From assembly GCA_037045645.1 (NCBI GenBank), contig JBAOIH010000011.1, forward strand, positions 124,001 through 188,000: 64,000 nucleotides of DNA, given 5' to 3'. Positions within the stretch are counted from its first letter, which is position 1. Each line of letters begins with the position of its first letter. The position numbers were made by a program, and so were the translations under genes. Under the pieces are notes generated by a model. It ran no database searches. It saw only the letters and a list, made by a program, of their open reading frames with translations, and was not told the DNA's origin. Source of the stretch: Nocardioides sp. (GTDB lineage: Bacteria; Actinomycetota; Actinomycetes; Propionibacteriales; Nocardioidaceae). Below, one piece after another: positions 25,766-34,813 of the stretch.

Positions 25766-27394
25766 CTAGAACTTGACCTTGACGACGCGCTTGCTCCTCG
25801 TCGTCGTGCCGCCGCTGGTCACCGCGATCTTGACCGTGACCTTCACCTTGCCCAGTCGATGCAACCGCTTGCGCATCTTCTTGCCGAACTTGACCACGAG
25901 CTTGCCCGGACCCGTCAAGGTCACCTTGCCCGCGCCGACCTTGGTCGACTTGAGCCGGACCTTCTTCATCACCTTCTTGGCGATCAGTGCCTGGGCGGTC
26001 GCCGAGCAGGAGGCCGAGCAGCCCAGCGCCACGCGTACGCCCGCCTTGGCCACCGCCGTGGCCGGGATCGACACCGTCGGGGCGGTGCCGCCACCGGGAG
26101 GTGGTGGCGGTTGTACGACGACCTTGTCGACCGACTCGCACTGCATGAACGCGTCCTGGGCGATCACGTCGACCGTGTCGGCGATCACCGTGTCGGCGCC
26201 GGGACCACAGTTGACGTTGTCCGCCAGACCGTCGCGTGCGGTGATCTTGTCGGAGCCACCGGGGCAGCTGTACGCGTCGCACTTGTTGTAGTCGCCATAG
26301 ATGCTGTCGACCCCGGGACCTCCGTCGATCACGTCGTCGCCGCTGTAGCCCTCGAGCGAGTCGTCGCCATTGCCGCCGCTGAGGGTGTCGTTGCCCGAAT
26401 CACCGAAGACCTGGTCGTTGCCGTCCGCGCCGAAGATGTTGTCGTTGCCGCTCGACCCCTCCAGGTAGTCGTTGCCTGGTGAACCGGTAATGACATCGTC
26501 GTTGCCGGTGCCGCGAACCTTCTCGATGTCGGTGCGTACGTTGCCCGCCTCACCGGGGGCGCCGTCGTTGGCGACGTTGTCCAGCGAGATCCGCATGCCG
26601 GACGGCTGCGAGACGAAGTCGGCCATGTCGACACCCGCGCCGCCGATGTAGTCGTTGTTGCCAGGGTCGATGCCCTCGGTGCCCGGGCCACCGAAGACGT
26701 CGTCGCCGTCGCCGCCGTTGAGCACGTCGTTGCCGTTCCCGCCGACGAGCCGGTCATTGCCCGCATCGCCACGGATGGTGTCGTTCCCGGCGTCTCCGAA
26801 GATCTGATCGTCACCGTTGCCGCCGGACAACTCGTCAACTCCCGCACCGCCATAGATCTGGTCGTTGCCGTCCTCACCGTTGGCCGAGCTGTCACCGGCT
26901 GGGAGCCTGATGCGGTCCAGTCCGCCACCGCCGAGAACAGCAGACTGCACGGGCTGGCTGCATTGGCTCAGGTTGGTGAACCAGTCGTCGCCGTTGCCGA
27001 GGTACGCCACCGTCACCGGGATGCAGATGTCGCGCATTTCGAGGTCATCGGCACCGTCGCTGAGAAGGAACGAGACCCAGTCGACCGAGGCTCCTGGACA
27101 CACGGCCGCATCGGTGAACATCGTCACCTCGTGGGTGCACGGTCCGGTGTCGGCCCAACTGCCCGCGTAGTTGAACCGCACCGTGTTGTTGGACGTGTCG
27201 TAGGTGACCTGGAACAACCCGGCCGCACCGCGGGCATCGATGATCAGCCCGTTGGCATGCTCGGGATCGACGACGATCCGGCCGACTCCGGCCGCCTGGC
27301 TCGCAGGCGCTGCCACCACCGACCCTGCGAGTGCGACCAGCAGGGCAAACAAGAAGGCAGAGATCCGTGCGGGGCGTCTTAGCGACAGCGACAT
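25766..27394 (-). CDS. Secreted RTX-type calcium-binding repeat protein
   Basis: A 542-residue protein with an N-terminal Sec signal peptide ending 'ASQAAG'. The middle part (about residues 165-370) holds a dozen or more GGxGxDxx-type nonapeptides ('GGNGDDQIFGDAGNDTI' style), which fold into a Ca2+-binding parallel beta-roll. A 'PPPPPGGG' linker follows, then a very Lys/Arg-rich beta domain ending 'VVKVKF'. Unlike Gram-negative RTX proteins it uses Sec, and no type I secretion genes are nearby. It may be an extracellular or wall-bound structural or adhesive protein. A second, smaller RTX protein lies at 52837. Confidence 0.85.
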   Translation of the reverse strand: MSLSLRRPARISAFLFALLVALAGSVVAAPASQAAGVGRIVVDPEHANGLIIDARGAAGLFQVTYDTSNNTVRFNYAGSWADTGPCTHEVTMFTDAAVCPGASVDWVSFLLSDGADDLEMRDICIPVTVAYLGNGDDWFTNLSQCSQPVQSAVLGGGGLDRIRLPAGDSSANGEDGNDQIYGGAGVDELSGGNGDDQIFGDAGNDTIRGDAGNDRLVGGNGNDVLNGGDGDDVFGGPGTEGIDPGNNDYIGGAGVDMADFVSQPSGMRISLDNVANDGAPGEAGNVRTDIEKVRGTGNDDVITGSPGNDYLEGSSGNDNIFGADGNDQVFGDSGNDTLSGGNGDDSLEGYSGDDVIDGGPGVDSIYGDYNKCDAYSCPGGSDKITARDGLADNVNCGPGADTVIADTVDVIAQDAFMQCESVDKVVVQPPPPPGGGTAPTVSIPATAVAKAGVRVALGCSASCSATAQALIAKKVMKKVRLKSTKVGAGKVTLTGPGKLVVKFGKKMRKRLHRLGKVKVTVKIAVTSGGTTTRSKRVVKVKF

Positions 27395-27476
27395 TCCTGG
27401 AAATTAGACCCAGACTTAACCAACCCGGTATCAGGAATTGTGGCAACCGAAGTTGACCGATCCTTAAACTTCACAG

Positions 27477-28562
27477 ATGGCTTCGTGGCTGCCAGCAGGG
27501 TATGCCGAGCTCTCCTCTCGGTCGGCCGGGCACGCCCTCGATCTCAGCCTCCTGCTCACGCGAGACCTGGCGCCATGCGCCCCCGAGATCGCCGCAGAGG
27601 TCGCCGCTCGGCTCGCGGCAGGTGAGCCGGTCTCTGTGCTGGAGTACGACGTGGCGGCCGGCGCGGCATTGCATGCGGGTCGCCACGACGAGGGCCTGGC
27701 GCTGGCGACGGCGGGCCTGAACGAAGCGAAGCAGCTGACAGCGGTGGACTCGACGCTGCTGCGCGTGAAGTGTTTCGCCGCCGCCTGCCTGGTGGGCACC
27801 TCGGAGGAAGTGTCCGAGCACGGACTTTGGCTGGTGGCGTACGCGTCCGAGCACGGCGATGACATGGTCACCGCGATCGTCTGGTCGGCATTCGCCGTAC
27901 GCCGAGCCGCCATCGGGGACGCCGCAGGTGTGGCCGAGTGCCGGGCGGTGCTGGAGTCCTTGGAACTCGACCCCGCGCTGCAGACCACCATCGAGGGCAC
28001 CCAGGGTCTGCTCGCGCTCGCCGAAGCCACCCTCGGCTCGGGGCCGGCCCAGGTCGGCGAGCCCTGGCTGCAGAGCGTGGTCGCCCAAGGCGGCCCGCTG
28101 ATGCGAGCGTTGACCAAGGCAGCCCGCGCGATCGGGCAACCCCTGGTGCGATCGGATCAGTCGGGCACGCCCACTCCGCGCCAGGTCGAGGTGCTCAGGC
28201 TGGTGCGAGACGGCGCGACCAATGCGCGGATCGCGCACGAGTTGGGGGTGGCCCCGCGTACGGTCCAGTCCGAGGTCGCGATCCTCAAACGCATCCACGG
28301 CGTGACCAACCGCGCCGCACTCCATCTGCCGACCACGCTGCCTGCGCCGGGGCGGCCGCTCACGCCACGCCAGCGCGACGTGGTCGACCTGATCCAAGCG
28401 GGGTACACCAACGGCGGCATCAGCGCGGCGCTGGGGATCAGCGAGCGTACGGTCGAACGCCACGTCTCGGATGCCAGCGCCCGTCTCGGAGTCGTGGGGC
28501 GCACTCAACTTGCCGCAAGCGCGGGCGTCACCCCAGTGCGCGAGGCTACTCTCGGCGTGTGA
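27477..28562 (+). CDS. Transcriptional regulator with two tandem LuxR-type HTH domains
   Basis: A 361-residue protein. Residues 1-~220 are an alpha-helical, TPR-like sensing region. The first LuxR HTH occupies about residues 231-283 ('TPRQVEVLRLVRDGATNARIAHELG'...'RTVQSEV'). The second occupies about 294-345 ('LTPRQRDVVDLIQAGYTNGGISAALG'...'RTVERHV'). Most LuxR/NarL proteins carry only one. The stop overlaps the GTG of the next gene (GTGA), so it is coupled to the DHCR24-like flavoprotein and probably regulates it. No response-regulator receiver domain is present. Confidence 0.85.
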   Translation: MASWLPAGYAELSSRSAGHALDLSLLLTRDLAPCAPEIAAEVAARLAAGEPVSVLEYDVAAGAALHAGRHDEGLALATAGLNEAKQLTAVDSTLLRVKCFAAACLVGTSEEVSEHGLWLVAYASEHGDDMVTAIVWSAFAVRRAAIGDAAGVAECRAVLESLELDPALQTTIEGTQGLLALAEATLGSGPAQVGEPWLQSVVAQGGPLMRALTKAARAIGQPLVRSDQSGTPTPRQVEVLRLVRDGATNARIAHELGVAPRTVQSEVAILKRIHGVTNRAALHLPTTLPAPGRPLTPRQRDVVDLIQAGYTNGGISAALGISERTVERHVSDASARLGVVGRTQLAASAGVTPVREATLGV

Positions 28563-30148
28563 CCCTCACCTCAGTCGCTGCCGAACGGCGTACGCCGAAC
28601 AAGGTCGACCGCTTCCTCTTCCGCAACCGGCCGTGGGGGGTCGCCCTCGTCGTCGTGCCCGTGTCCGCGGTCGCGCGCGCCACCGAGGCCATCCGAGACC
28701 GGCTGCCCGGTCGCGCCGAGCAGACCTGGCGCTCAGCAGGCGAGCACGAACGCACCGTCGCGCAGATCGCCGACCGCGTCCGCGAATGGGCCGCACTCCC
28801 CGAGGCCGGGCGACCGGCGCTGCGTACGCATCGCTCGTCCGCGGCCTCCTTCTCGGTGCGCCAGAGCAACAAGGGCGACGCGATGACCCTCGACGTGTCC
28901 GGCCTCGACGGGCTCCTGGCGCTCGATCAGGACGCTGGCACGATCACCGTGGAGCCGCAGGCGACCGTCGGCCAGATCACGACGGCGCTGCTGCCGTACG
29001 GCCTGATGTTGCAGGCCACCTTGGAGATGGAGGAGGCCACCATCGGCGGCCTCGCCCTCTCGCAGGGCCTGACCACGCATTCCCACCAGTGCGGCTGGGT
29101 CCACGACACGGTCACCGAGTGGGAGTACGTCACCGGCTGCGGCGAGGTGCTGCGCGCCAGCGCCGACGAGAACGCCGACGTGTTCGCGTGTTCGGGGATG
29201 AGCCAGGGCACTCTCGGCTTCCTCACCGCGCTGACGCTGCGGGTCGTGCCTGCGGCGCAGGAGGTGCTGGTGACCTATGAGCACGTCGGCTCGTTCGATG
29301 CGCTGCAGGACCGGATGATCGAGTTGATGGCCGGCGAGGACGACTTCCTCGAAGCGATCACGTACGCACCCGATCACGCCGTCATCGTGCGGGGCGTCGT
29401 GACTGCTCCCGACGACGCGGAGGCCGCACTGGCTGACGGAGTCGTACGCAATCGTCAAGGGGACTGGCACCGACCGTGGTTCTTCAGCCACGTGGAGCAT
29501 GTCGAGCAGGGACGGCGCGAACTGATGCCGATCCGCGACTACCTGATGCGCCACGACCGCTGCATGTGCATGACGATGAAGTCGACGTTCCCGCTCGGCA
29601 ACACCGCCCCCGTGCGGTGGGCGCTCGGCTGGGCGTTCCCGCCGAAGATGAGCGTGCTGAAAGGGATGCAGACACCCGCCGTGCGCGAGCTGACGGTTCG
29701 CGAGCACGTGTATCAGGACGTGTGCGTGCCAGCACAGCGCTATGCCGACCTGCTCCGGCTGGTCGACACCGCGTTCGGCAACTATCCGCTGTTGGTCTAT
29801 CCCAGCCGGTGGCGCGACCGGGGCGGCCTGCAGCGCCACCCCGACGGGCGTCGCGGCTCGGTCGAGGCGCCGCGCGACGCGTGGTATCTCAATCTCGGCC
29901 TCTACGGCCCGCCACCCAACTCCGGCTCAGGTGGCACCGTGCTGAGTCGGGTGCGGTCGATGCTGGCCTGGGTGCGCGAGCAGGGCGGCTACCAGCACTC
30001 GTACTGCGACGTCTTCCAGACCCGCGAGGAGTACGCCGAGCAACTCGACCTCGACCGATTGCGTGCCGCACGCGAGCGGATCGGCAGCCAGTTGCTGCCC
30101 GAGCCGTACGACAAGGTGCGCTGCGAACTCCCCTGGCAGGGCTGGTGA
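28559..30148 (+). CDS. FAD-binding oxidoreductase, DHCR24/DIMINUTO-like
   Basis: A 529-residue flavoprotein of the PCMH/FAD_binding_4 type. The FAD domain spans about residues 80-260 ('TITVEPQATVGQITTALLPYG', 'TTHSHQCGWVHDTV', 'GMSQGTLGFLTALTLRVVPA'), with an extended C-terminal half containing 'LGWAFPPKMSVLKG'. The order and length match eukaryotic delta24-sterol reductase and its actinobacterial relatives, so reduction of a sterol or isoprenoid double bond is plausible. The GTG start at 28559 overlaps the regulator stop. The frameshifted fpg gene follows 3 bp later. Confidence 0.8.
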   Translation: MTLTSVAAERRTPNKVDRFLFRNRPWGVALVVVPVSAVARATEAIRDRLPGRAEQTWRSAGEHERTVAQIADRVREWAALPEAGRPALRTHRSSAASFSVRQSNKGDAMTLDVSGLDGLLALDQDAGTITVEPQATVGQITTALLPYGLMLQATLEMEEATIGGLALSQGLTTHSHQCGWVHDTVTEWEYVTGCGEVLRASADENADVFACSGMSQGTLGFLTALTLRVVPAAQEVLVTYEHVGSFDALQDRMIELMAGEDDFLEAITYAPDHAVIVRGVVTAPDDAEAALADGVVRNRQGDWHRPWFFSHVEHVEQGRRELMPIRDYLMRHDRCMCMTMKSTFPLGNTAPVRWALGWAFPPKMSVLKGMQTPAVRELTVREHVYQDVCVPAQRYADLLRLVDTAFGNYPLLVYPSRWRDRGGLQRHPDGRRGSVEAPRDAWYLNLGLYGPPPNSGSGGTVLSRVRSMLAWVREQGGYQHSYCDVFQTREEYAEQLDLDRLRAARERIGSQLLPEPYDKVRCELPWQGW

Positions 30149-30151
30149 TCG

Positions 30152-31019
30152 ATGCCTGAGCTGCCCGAGGTCGAGGCACTGGCCCAGGACCTGCGCGGGC
30201 GCCTGGTCGACCGTGCGATCACGCGAGTGGACGTCGCGGCGTTCTCTGCACTCAAGACCTTCGACCCGCCGCTGCACTCGCTGCACGGCACCTTGATCGA
30301 GGACGTGACCCGGCACGGCAAGTTCCTCGACATCACCGCGTCGGGGCTGCATCTGGTGCTGCATCTGGCCCGGGCCGGCTGGGTGCGCTGGCGCGACGAG
30401 GTGCCGAAGACCCCGGCGCGTCCGAACGCCAAGAACCCGCTCGCCGTGCGGGTGGTGATCGACGACGAGGCCGGGCTCGACATCACCGAAGCAGGCACCA
30501 AGAAGAGCCTCGCGCTCTATGTCGTACGCCAACCTCACGAGGTGGCGGGCATCGCCCGGCTGGGGCCCGATCCGCTCGCGGACGAGTTCACGCCCGAGGT
30601 GCTGCGCCGGATCCTGGACGATGCCGGTCGCGCCCAGCTCAAGGGCGTCTTGCGGATGCAGTCCAACAACGCCGGGATCGGCAACGCGTACTCCGACGAG
30701 ATCCTGCACCTGGCACGGATGTCGCCGTTCAAGCCGGCCAACTCGTTGACCCCCGAAGAACTCGAACGTGCTGTTCGACGCGATCAAGACCGACCTGGGT
30801 GACGCGGTCGAGCGGTCACGTGGTCTGGCGGCGACCGAACTCAAGGGGGAGAAGAAGTCGCACCTGCGCGTGCACGGCCGCACCGGCCAGAAGTGCCCGG
30901 TGTGTGGCGACCTCGTACGCGAGGTGTCCTTCGCCGACTCGTCGCTGCAATATTGCGCGACCTGTCAGACCGGCGGGAAGCCACTGGCCGACCGGCGGAT
31001 GTCACGGCTGCTCAAGTGA
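30152..31019 (+). pseudogene. fpg: Formamidopyrimidine-DNA glycosylase, one-base frameshift
   Basis: The N-terminal part has the catalytic 'PELPEVE' (Pro2/Glu3), the 'RHGKFLDI' lysine and the H2TH-region 'NNAGIGNAYSDEI'. It goes out of frame after 'PEELER'. The remaining part, including the zinc finger 'CPVCGDLV...CATCQTGG', lies in the next frame from 30771. One extra base at 30768-30770 explains this; corrected length 288 aa, normal for the family. Without the zinc finger the enzyme would not bind damaged DNA. The gene is otherwise intact, so a sequencing error or a very recent mutation is likely. It overlaps convergent aat by 8 bp. Confidence 0.88.
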
Positions 31020-31677
31020 AGGCATCGGGCAGGGCGAGCGCCTCGTCCAGGCAGCTCAGATAGGCCGTTCGCGAGCAGGTGACCACGCCCAGGGATTCCA
31101 GGTGGGGGGTCTGCCACTGCACATCCAGCAGTCGAGGTCCACCGGCGCTGCGCAGCAGGTCCACCAGCCCCGCGAGCGCCACTTTCGACCCGTCTCGTTC
31201 GCGGTGGAACATCGACTCTCCCGCGAAAAGCCCGCCGATCCCGACGCCATAGAGCCCGCCGACCAGCGAACCGTCGCGCCAGGCCTCCACCGAGTGCGCC
31301 CAGCCGAGCTCGTGCAGGCGGACGTACGCGTCGATGATGTCGGTGGTGATCCAACCGCCCCACCGGTCCGGGTCGGCGCACGAGACCACGACCTCCTCGA
31401 ACGCCGAGTCGACACGGATCTCGAAGCGCTTGGCCGACTTGCGCAGCGAGCGGGTCACCCGCAGACCGTCGAGCGGCAAGATGCCGCGCCGCATGGGGGA
31501 CCACCAGCCGATCTGCGGTCCGCGACCAGTGTCGTCGGGCATCGGGAAGATGCCGCGGCGATACGCCTCCAGCAGCGTGCCGGGCGCCAGGTCCGCCCCG
31601 AGCGCGATGAAATCGCCCTGGGGCCATTGGTCGGGGTCGGGGAAATGCCACGGCGACGGGGGCGGTTCGACGGGCAC
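31012..31677 (-). CDS. aat: Leucyl/phenylalanyl-tRNA-protein transferase
   Basis: The enzyme transfers Leu or Phe from aminoacyl-tRNA to N-terminal Lys/Arg of proteins, marking them for ClpSAP degradation (N-degron pathway). The 221-residue length is typical. Motifs: 'LLEAYRRGIFPMPDD', 'IGWWSPMRRGILPLDGL', 'GWAHSVEAWRDGSLVGGLYG', 'FAGESMFH' and 'LLDVQWQTPHLESLG'. The GTG at 31677 places the conserved N-terminus correctly. The stop overlaps the 3' end of fpg. Confidence 0.95.
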   Translation of the reverse strand: MPVEPPPSPWHFPDPDQWPQGDFIALGADLAPGTLLEAYRRGIFPMPDDTGRGPQIGWWSPMRRGILPLDGLRVTRSLRKSAKRFEIRVDSAFEEVVVSCADPDRWGGWITTDIIDAYVRLHELGWAHSVEAWRDGSLVGGLYGVGIGGLFAGESMFHRERDGSKVALAGLVDLLRSAGGPRLLDVQWQTPHLESLGVVTCSRTAYLSCLDEALALPDAFT

Positions 31678-31728
31678 CGGGCAAGCGTAAAGGCCCACCG
31701 TGTGGGCGCTCGCCGTACGATTTGCCCC

Positions 31729-32409
31729 ATGGCGTTCAAAGACACCGTCGGCCGACAGCTGGCACCCAAGATCCAGGAGCTCGCTCCTGGCTTGACGGCG
31801 GGATTCGTACGCGAGGCGCTGCACCGCGCCATCGAAGGCGTCGGCCCGCTCAAGGGTGCGCGCGCGGCAGCCGAAGAGCAGCGCCGCGAACAGAAGGGCA
31901 ACGCCGAGCGAGCCATTCACGAGGTGATCGAGAACCACGTACGCCTCGCGGGCGCCCAGGGCTTCGTGACCAACCTTGGCGGCCTTGCCACCGCCACCAT
32001 CGCGATCCCGGCCAACATCACCGGCCTGGCGTTGATCCAGTGCCGGATGATCGCGGGCATCGCGCATCTGCGTGGCTATGACCTCGACGACGGGCGTACG
32101 CGCAACGCGATCCTGATCGCGCTGCTGGGCGAGGAGCAGGTCAACGACCTGATCAAGAAGCGCAAGATCCCGGCCCCGCCGATGGCGCTGGCCACCGCAC
32201 CCGCGCACGACCCGAGCCTCGATCCGATCGTGTCGGCCGAGGTCGCCAGCGACCTGATCACCCGGGTCGCGGGCAAGCGGATGGCGGCGACGGTCGGGCG
32301 CCGCGTGCCCCTCGTGGGCGGGCTGGTCGGCGCCGGCGCCGACGGCTATTCGACCTGGTCGATCGGGCGCTACGCCGACCGCGAGTTGTTGCCGCGCCCG
32401 CGGCGATAG
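31729..32409 (+). CDS. EcsC-like protein
   Basis: A 226-residue protein resembling the EcsC family: an amphipathic N-terminus, 'VRLAGAQGFVTNLGGLATATIAIPANITGLALIQCRMI' type hydrophobic region (about residues 65-105), a conserved 'RNAILIALLG' helix and a C-terminal 'VGRRVPLVGGLVGAGADGYSTWSIGRYA'. EcsC accompanies an ABC transporter in Bacillus, but none is adjacent here. The function is unknown. The ATG is at 31729. Its last 40 bp overlap the end of the convergent sulfotransferase-like gene. Confidence 0.75.
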   Translation: MAFKDTVGRQLAPKIQELAPGLTAGFVREALHRAIEGVGPLKGARAAAEEQRREQKGNAERAIHEVIENHVRLAGAQGFVTNLGGLATATIAIPANITGLALIQCRMIAGIAHLRGYDLDDGRTRNAILIALLGEEQVNDLIKKRKIPAPPMALATAPAHDPSLDPIVSAEVASDLITRVAGKRMAATVGRRVPLVGGLVGAGADGYSTWSIGRYADRELLPRPRR

Positions 32410-33599
32410 AGCCTGAGCAGGACCCGGCCGGCGCGACTTCCTTCCAGCCGCCGGACCGTGCGCTCGCGGCGGATGTACGACGGCCGCAGCAGCGCCCGAT
32501 CCAGCGCCAACTTGGTGTGGTGCAACTCGTCCTCGACGCGACCGGCGTGGGCTTTGGTCTCGGCGAGTTCGAGCAACAGCACCCGCAAGGAGTCGATGCC
32601 TGCGCTCGCGACAGCGGCCTCGTCAGGATGGTCGGGATCGGCATAGTCGGTGACTGGTGGCGCCCCGCGCAGCTCGGCCAGGGAACCGCAGACCTGATAG
32701 CCACGCGCCTCGACCTCCGCGATCCAGGCGTCCTCCAGGTCCCGCACCCACTGGTGGTCGGTCGGTGGCAGGGTGAGGCGCCGCGACGAGGTGCGCTGGG
32801 AGAGCGTGCGGTGGGCGAGCAGTTCGCGTACGAGGGGTCGGTAGTCGCCGGGCGGCAGCTCGGCGTTGACCGCGACGTTGAGGCGGCGGATCAGCGCGGT
32901 CTCCGGCACGCCGAGTGACGGGTTGGCGCGCTCCTCGGTGACGTCGAGGGTCAGCCCGTCCAGGCCGAACGTACGGCTGAAGCGCTCCCACAAGATTCCG
33001 CGTGGCGAGCCCGAGGGCGGCACGGTGACGAGGTGGACGTGGTCGGGCGGCAGGTCGTGGGCCCAGCGGTTGAGGATGTCGGGGATCTCCTGCACGCCCC
33101 AGAACCAGGTCGCGATCGTGCCGGTTCGCTCAGGCTCACGGATCTCGTCGAGGAAATCGCGATAGCGGATCACCCGGCGGTGCTTGACGTTCTCCTGCCA
33201 CTCGGCGGGGATCTGGCGTACGAGATCGCGCACCGACACGATCACGTGGACCTCGGTGTCGGCGCGACCGTGACCCAGCGAGGCGAGGGCCCGGCCGACC
33301 TGCTGGCGTGAGGCGGTCGCGAGGATCTCGTGGCTGACGATGATGGTGCCGGTGACATCACGCACGCTGTCGGCCAGCGCGTCCCAGGCGCCGATCGCCT
33401 CGTGTTCCAAACCGCCCCAGGGCAGTCGCATCAGGTCGAGCGCGGCCAGGAAGTGCGCGTCGAAGCGCTCGGCCGGATAGTGCACGCCCTGCTCGGCCAG
33501 GGCTTCGCGGTTGCGGAAGAGCACGTCCTGCAGGTGCGAGGTGCCGGTCTTGGGGGTGCCGACGTGCAGGAGGACTGTGCGGGTCGGTTGCGATGTCAC
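32370..33599 (-). CDS. Sulfotransferase-like protein, third gene of three
   Basis: A protein of about 409 residues. The N-terminal P-loop 'VGTPKTGTSHLQD' is the PAPS 5'-phosphosulfate-binding motif, and 'VSHEILA' and 'VSVRDLVRQIPAEW' (the 3'-phosphate-binding Arg/Ser region) follow. The C-terminal third is helical, with a basic tail. The GTG start at 33599 overlaps the stop of the upstream gene (GTGA). The three genes 35907-32370 are paralogues read as one transcript with 4-bp overlaps between each. They may modify a surface glycan or a secreted metabolite. The acceptor is unknown. Confidence 0.78.
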   Translation of the reverse strand: MTSQPTRTVLLHVGTPKTGTSHLQDVLFRNREALAEQGVHYPAERFDAHFLAALDLMRLPWGGLEHEAIGAWDALADSVRDVTGTIIVSHEILATASRQQVGRALASLGHGRADTEVHVIVSVRDLVRQIPAEWQENVKHRRVIRYRDFLDEIREPERTGTIATWFWGVQEIPDILNRWAHDLPPDHVHLVTVPPSGSPRGILWERFSRTFGLDGLTLDVTEERANPSLGVPETALIRRLNVAVNAELPPGDYRPLVRELLAHRTLSQRTSSRRLTLPPTDHQWVRDLEDAWIAEVEARGYQVCGSLAELRGAPPVTDYADPDHPDEAAVASAGIDSLRVLLLELAETKAHAGRVEDELHHTKLALDRALLRPSYIRRERTVRRLEGSRAGRVLLRLYRRGRGNNSRSA

Positions 33600-34813
33600 G
33601 ACTCCCACCTCTCCCGCATCAGCTCGATCGCCAGCGCCAGCACCTCGTCATCTTGACGTCCGGCTGCTCCGGGCCGGTGGCCGGGGCGGTCGAAGTCCGG
33701 AAGCAGCGCGTCCAGCGACCCTTCGACAGCGTATCCACCTCGATGCAGTGCGTTCTGCATCCGCCTCGCCTGGTCGCGTACCCACTCCTGATGCTCCGCC
33801 GGGATCGCGAAGATCGGATCGCCGAGCCGTCGCTGTCGTACGTGGGGACCCAGCGTGTCGCGCAGCAGGCGCGCCCGCAGCGGCGGTTCGACCAGCAGCC
33901 CCAGCACCGTGCCGAGTCGGCGGGTCAGTTCGACCGCCTCGGGCGCGATCATCGGTCTGCCGAGGGAGACCTTGGTGCGTACGAGCGGGGCGATCCGATC
34001 TTGGTCGGTGACGATCCGGATGCGGTTGGTGCCTTCGCGTTCGGCCCAGCGCTTCGCGACGGCGGCGAGGTCCACCCGCGCGGCGAGCCTGTCGGTGCGT
34101 TTGAGGTCACGCAGCCACGGTCCCCATGCGGATACGCCGCCTTCGAAGCAGCGGGTGGTGAACGTGTGGGACAGCATCAGGTCGAGCCGGGCCCCGACGA
34201 TCAACACCAGCGGTCGTACCCCACCGCTGGGGTAGCCGCGCCTGCCGAGGTTGGCTCGGATCGGGTCGACGATCCACGGGTCGCCGAGCAGTCGATAGGA
34301 CCGCCGGAAGGTGCGAGGGCGTACGATCGCCCGACCTGTCGGGCGGATCAACCGCTCCGGCGCCGGAGCTGGCAGGCCGGTCGCCACGATCTGGTCGGCC
34401 AGCACCGAGGTCGCCACTCGGATCAACTCGTCGGCCGGGAGATTCGAGGGGTCGACGGGCCGGGGACCGAACTTGCTGGGGACCTCGGCTCCGAGCAACT
34501 CCAGATCGGGACGGCCGCGACCGGGCGCCGAGGCACTCAGGATGCGTTCGGCCAGGTCGTGCTCGACCGGACCTCGCTGGTTGACCCGGCGCAACAACTC
34601 CAGTTGTTGGGCACCGGGCAGGAACGGGCCGTTCGGCTCCGCGGATCCGTGCCATTGCGACCACGGGGTCACCCCTCCGGCCCGCAGATGTGCCAGCCAG
34701 CCCCAGCCTCGACCCGGGTCAGTCGGCCCAGGAGTGTTCGGCCCAGGAGTGTTCGGCCCAGGAGTGTTCGGCCCAGGAGTGTTCGGCCCAGCATCGTTCG
34801 GCCCAGCGGTCAT
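33596..34813 (-). CDS. Sulfotransferase-like paralogue lacking the P-loop, with GPNTP repeats
   Basis: A 405-residue middle gene of the cluster. The N-terminus is a PGPNT pentapeptide repeat (from 15-bp tandem repeats). The body shares the C-terminal pattern of its neighbours ('IPAEHQEWVRDQARRMQNALHRGGYAVEGSLDAL' parallels 'DHQWVRDLEDAWIAEVEARGYQVCGSLAEL'; only short parts given). No 'PKTGT' PAPS loop is present, so it is probably not an active sulfotransferase by itself and may be a partner subunit. The ATG at 34813 overlaps the upstream stop (ATGA). Confidence 0.7.
   Translation of the reverse strand: MTAGPNDAGPNTPGPNTPGPNTPGPNTPGPTDPGRGWGWLAHLRAGGVTPWSQWHGSAEPNGPFLPGAQQLELLRRVNQRGPVEHDLAERILSASAPGRGRPDLELLGAEVPSKFGPRPVDPSNLPADELIRVATSVLADQIVATGLPAPAPERLIRPTGRAIVRPRTFRRSYRLLGDPWIVDPIRANLGRRGYPSGGVRPLVLIVGARLDLMLSHTFTTRCFEGGVSAWGPWLRDLKRTDRLAARVDLAAVAKRWAEREGTNRIRIVTDQDRIAPLVRTKVSLGRPMIAPEAVELTRRLGTVLGLLVEPPLRARLLRDTLGPHVRQRRLGDPIFAIPAEHQEWVRDQARRMQNALHRGGYAVEGSLDALLPDFDRPGHRPGAAGRQDDEVLALAIELMRERWES
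34725..34799 (-). repeat. 15-bp tandem repeat encoding PGPNT
   Basis: Five direct 15-bp units (GGCCCAGGAGTGTTC on the plus strand; four identical, the fifth diverged) lie directly after the start codon of the middle sulfotransferase-like gene. They encode a Pro/Gly/Asn-rich, probably disordered N-terminus. Exact repeats like this can change copy number by slippage without breaking the frame. Confidence 0.9.

Noticed and set aside
26340..26900. Regular DNA repeats inside the 25766 gene as a possible CRISPR or minisatellite
   Set aside because: They are explained by the protein-level GGxGxDxx calcium-binding nonapeptides of an RTX beta-roll.
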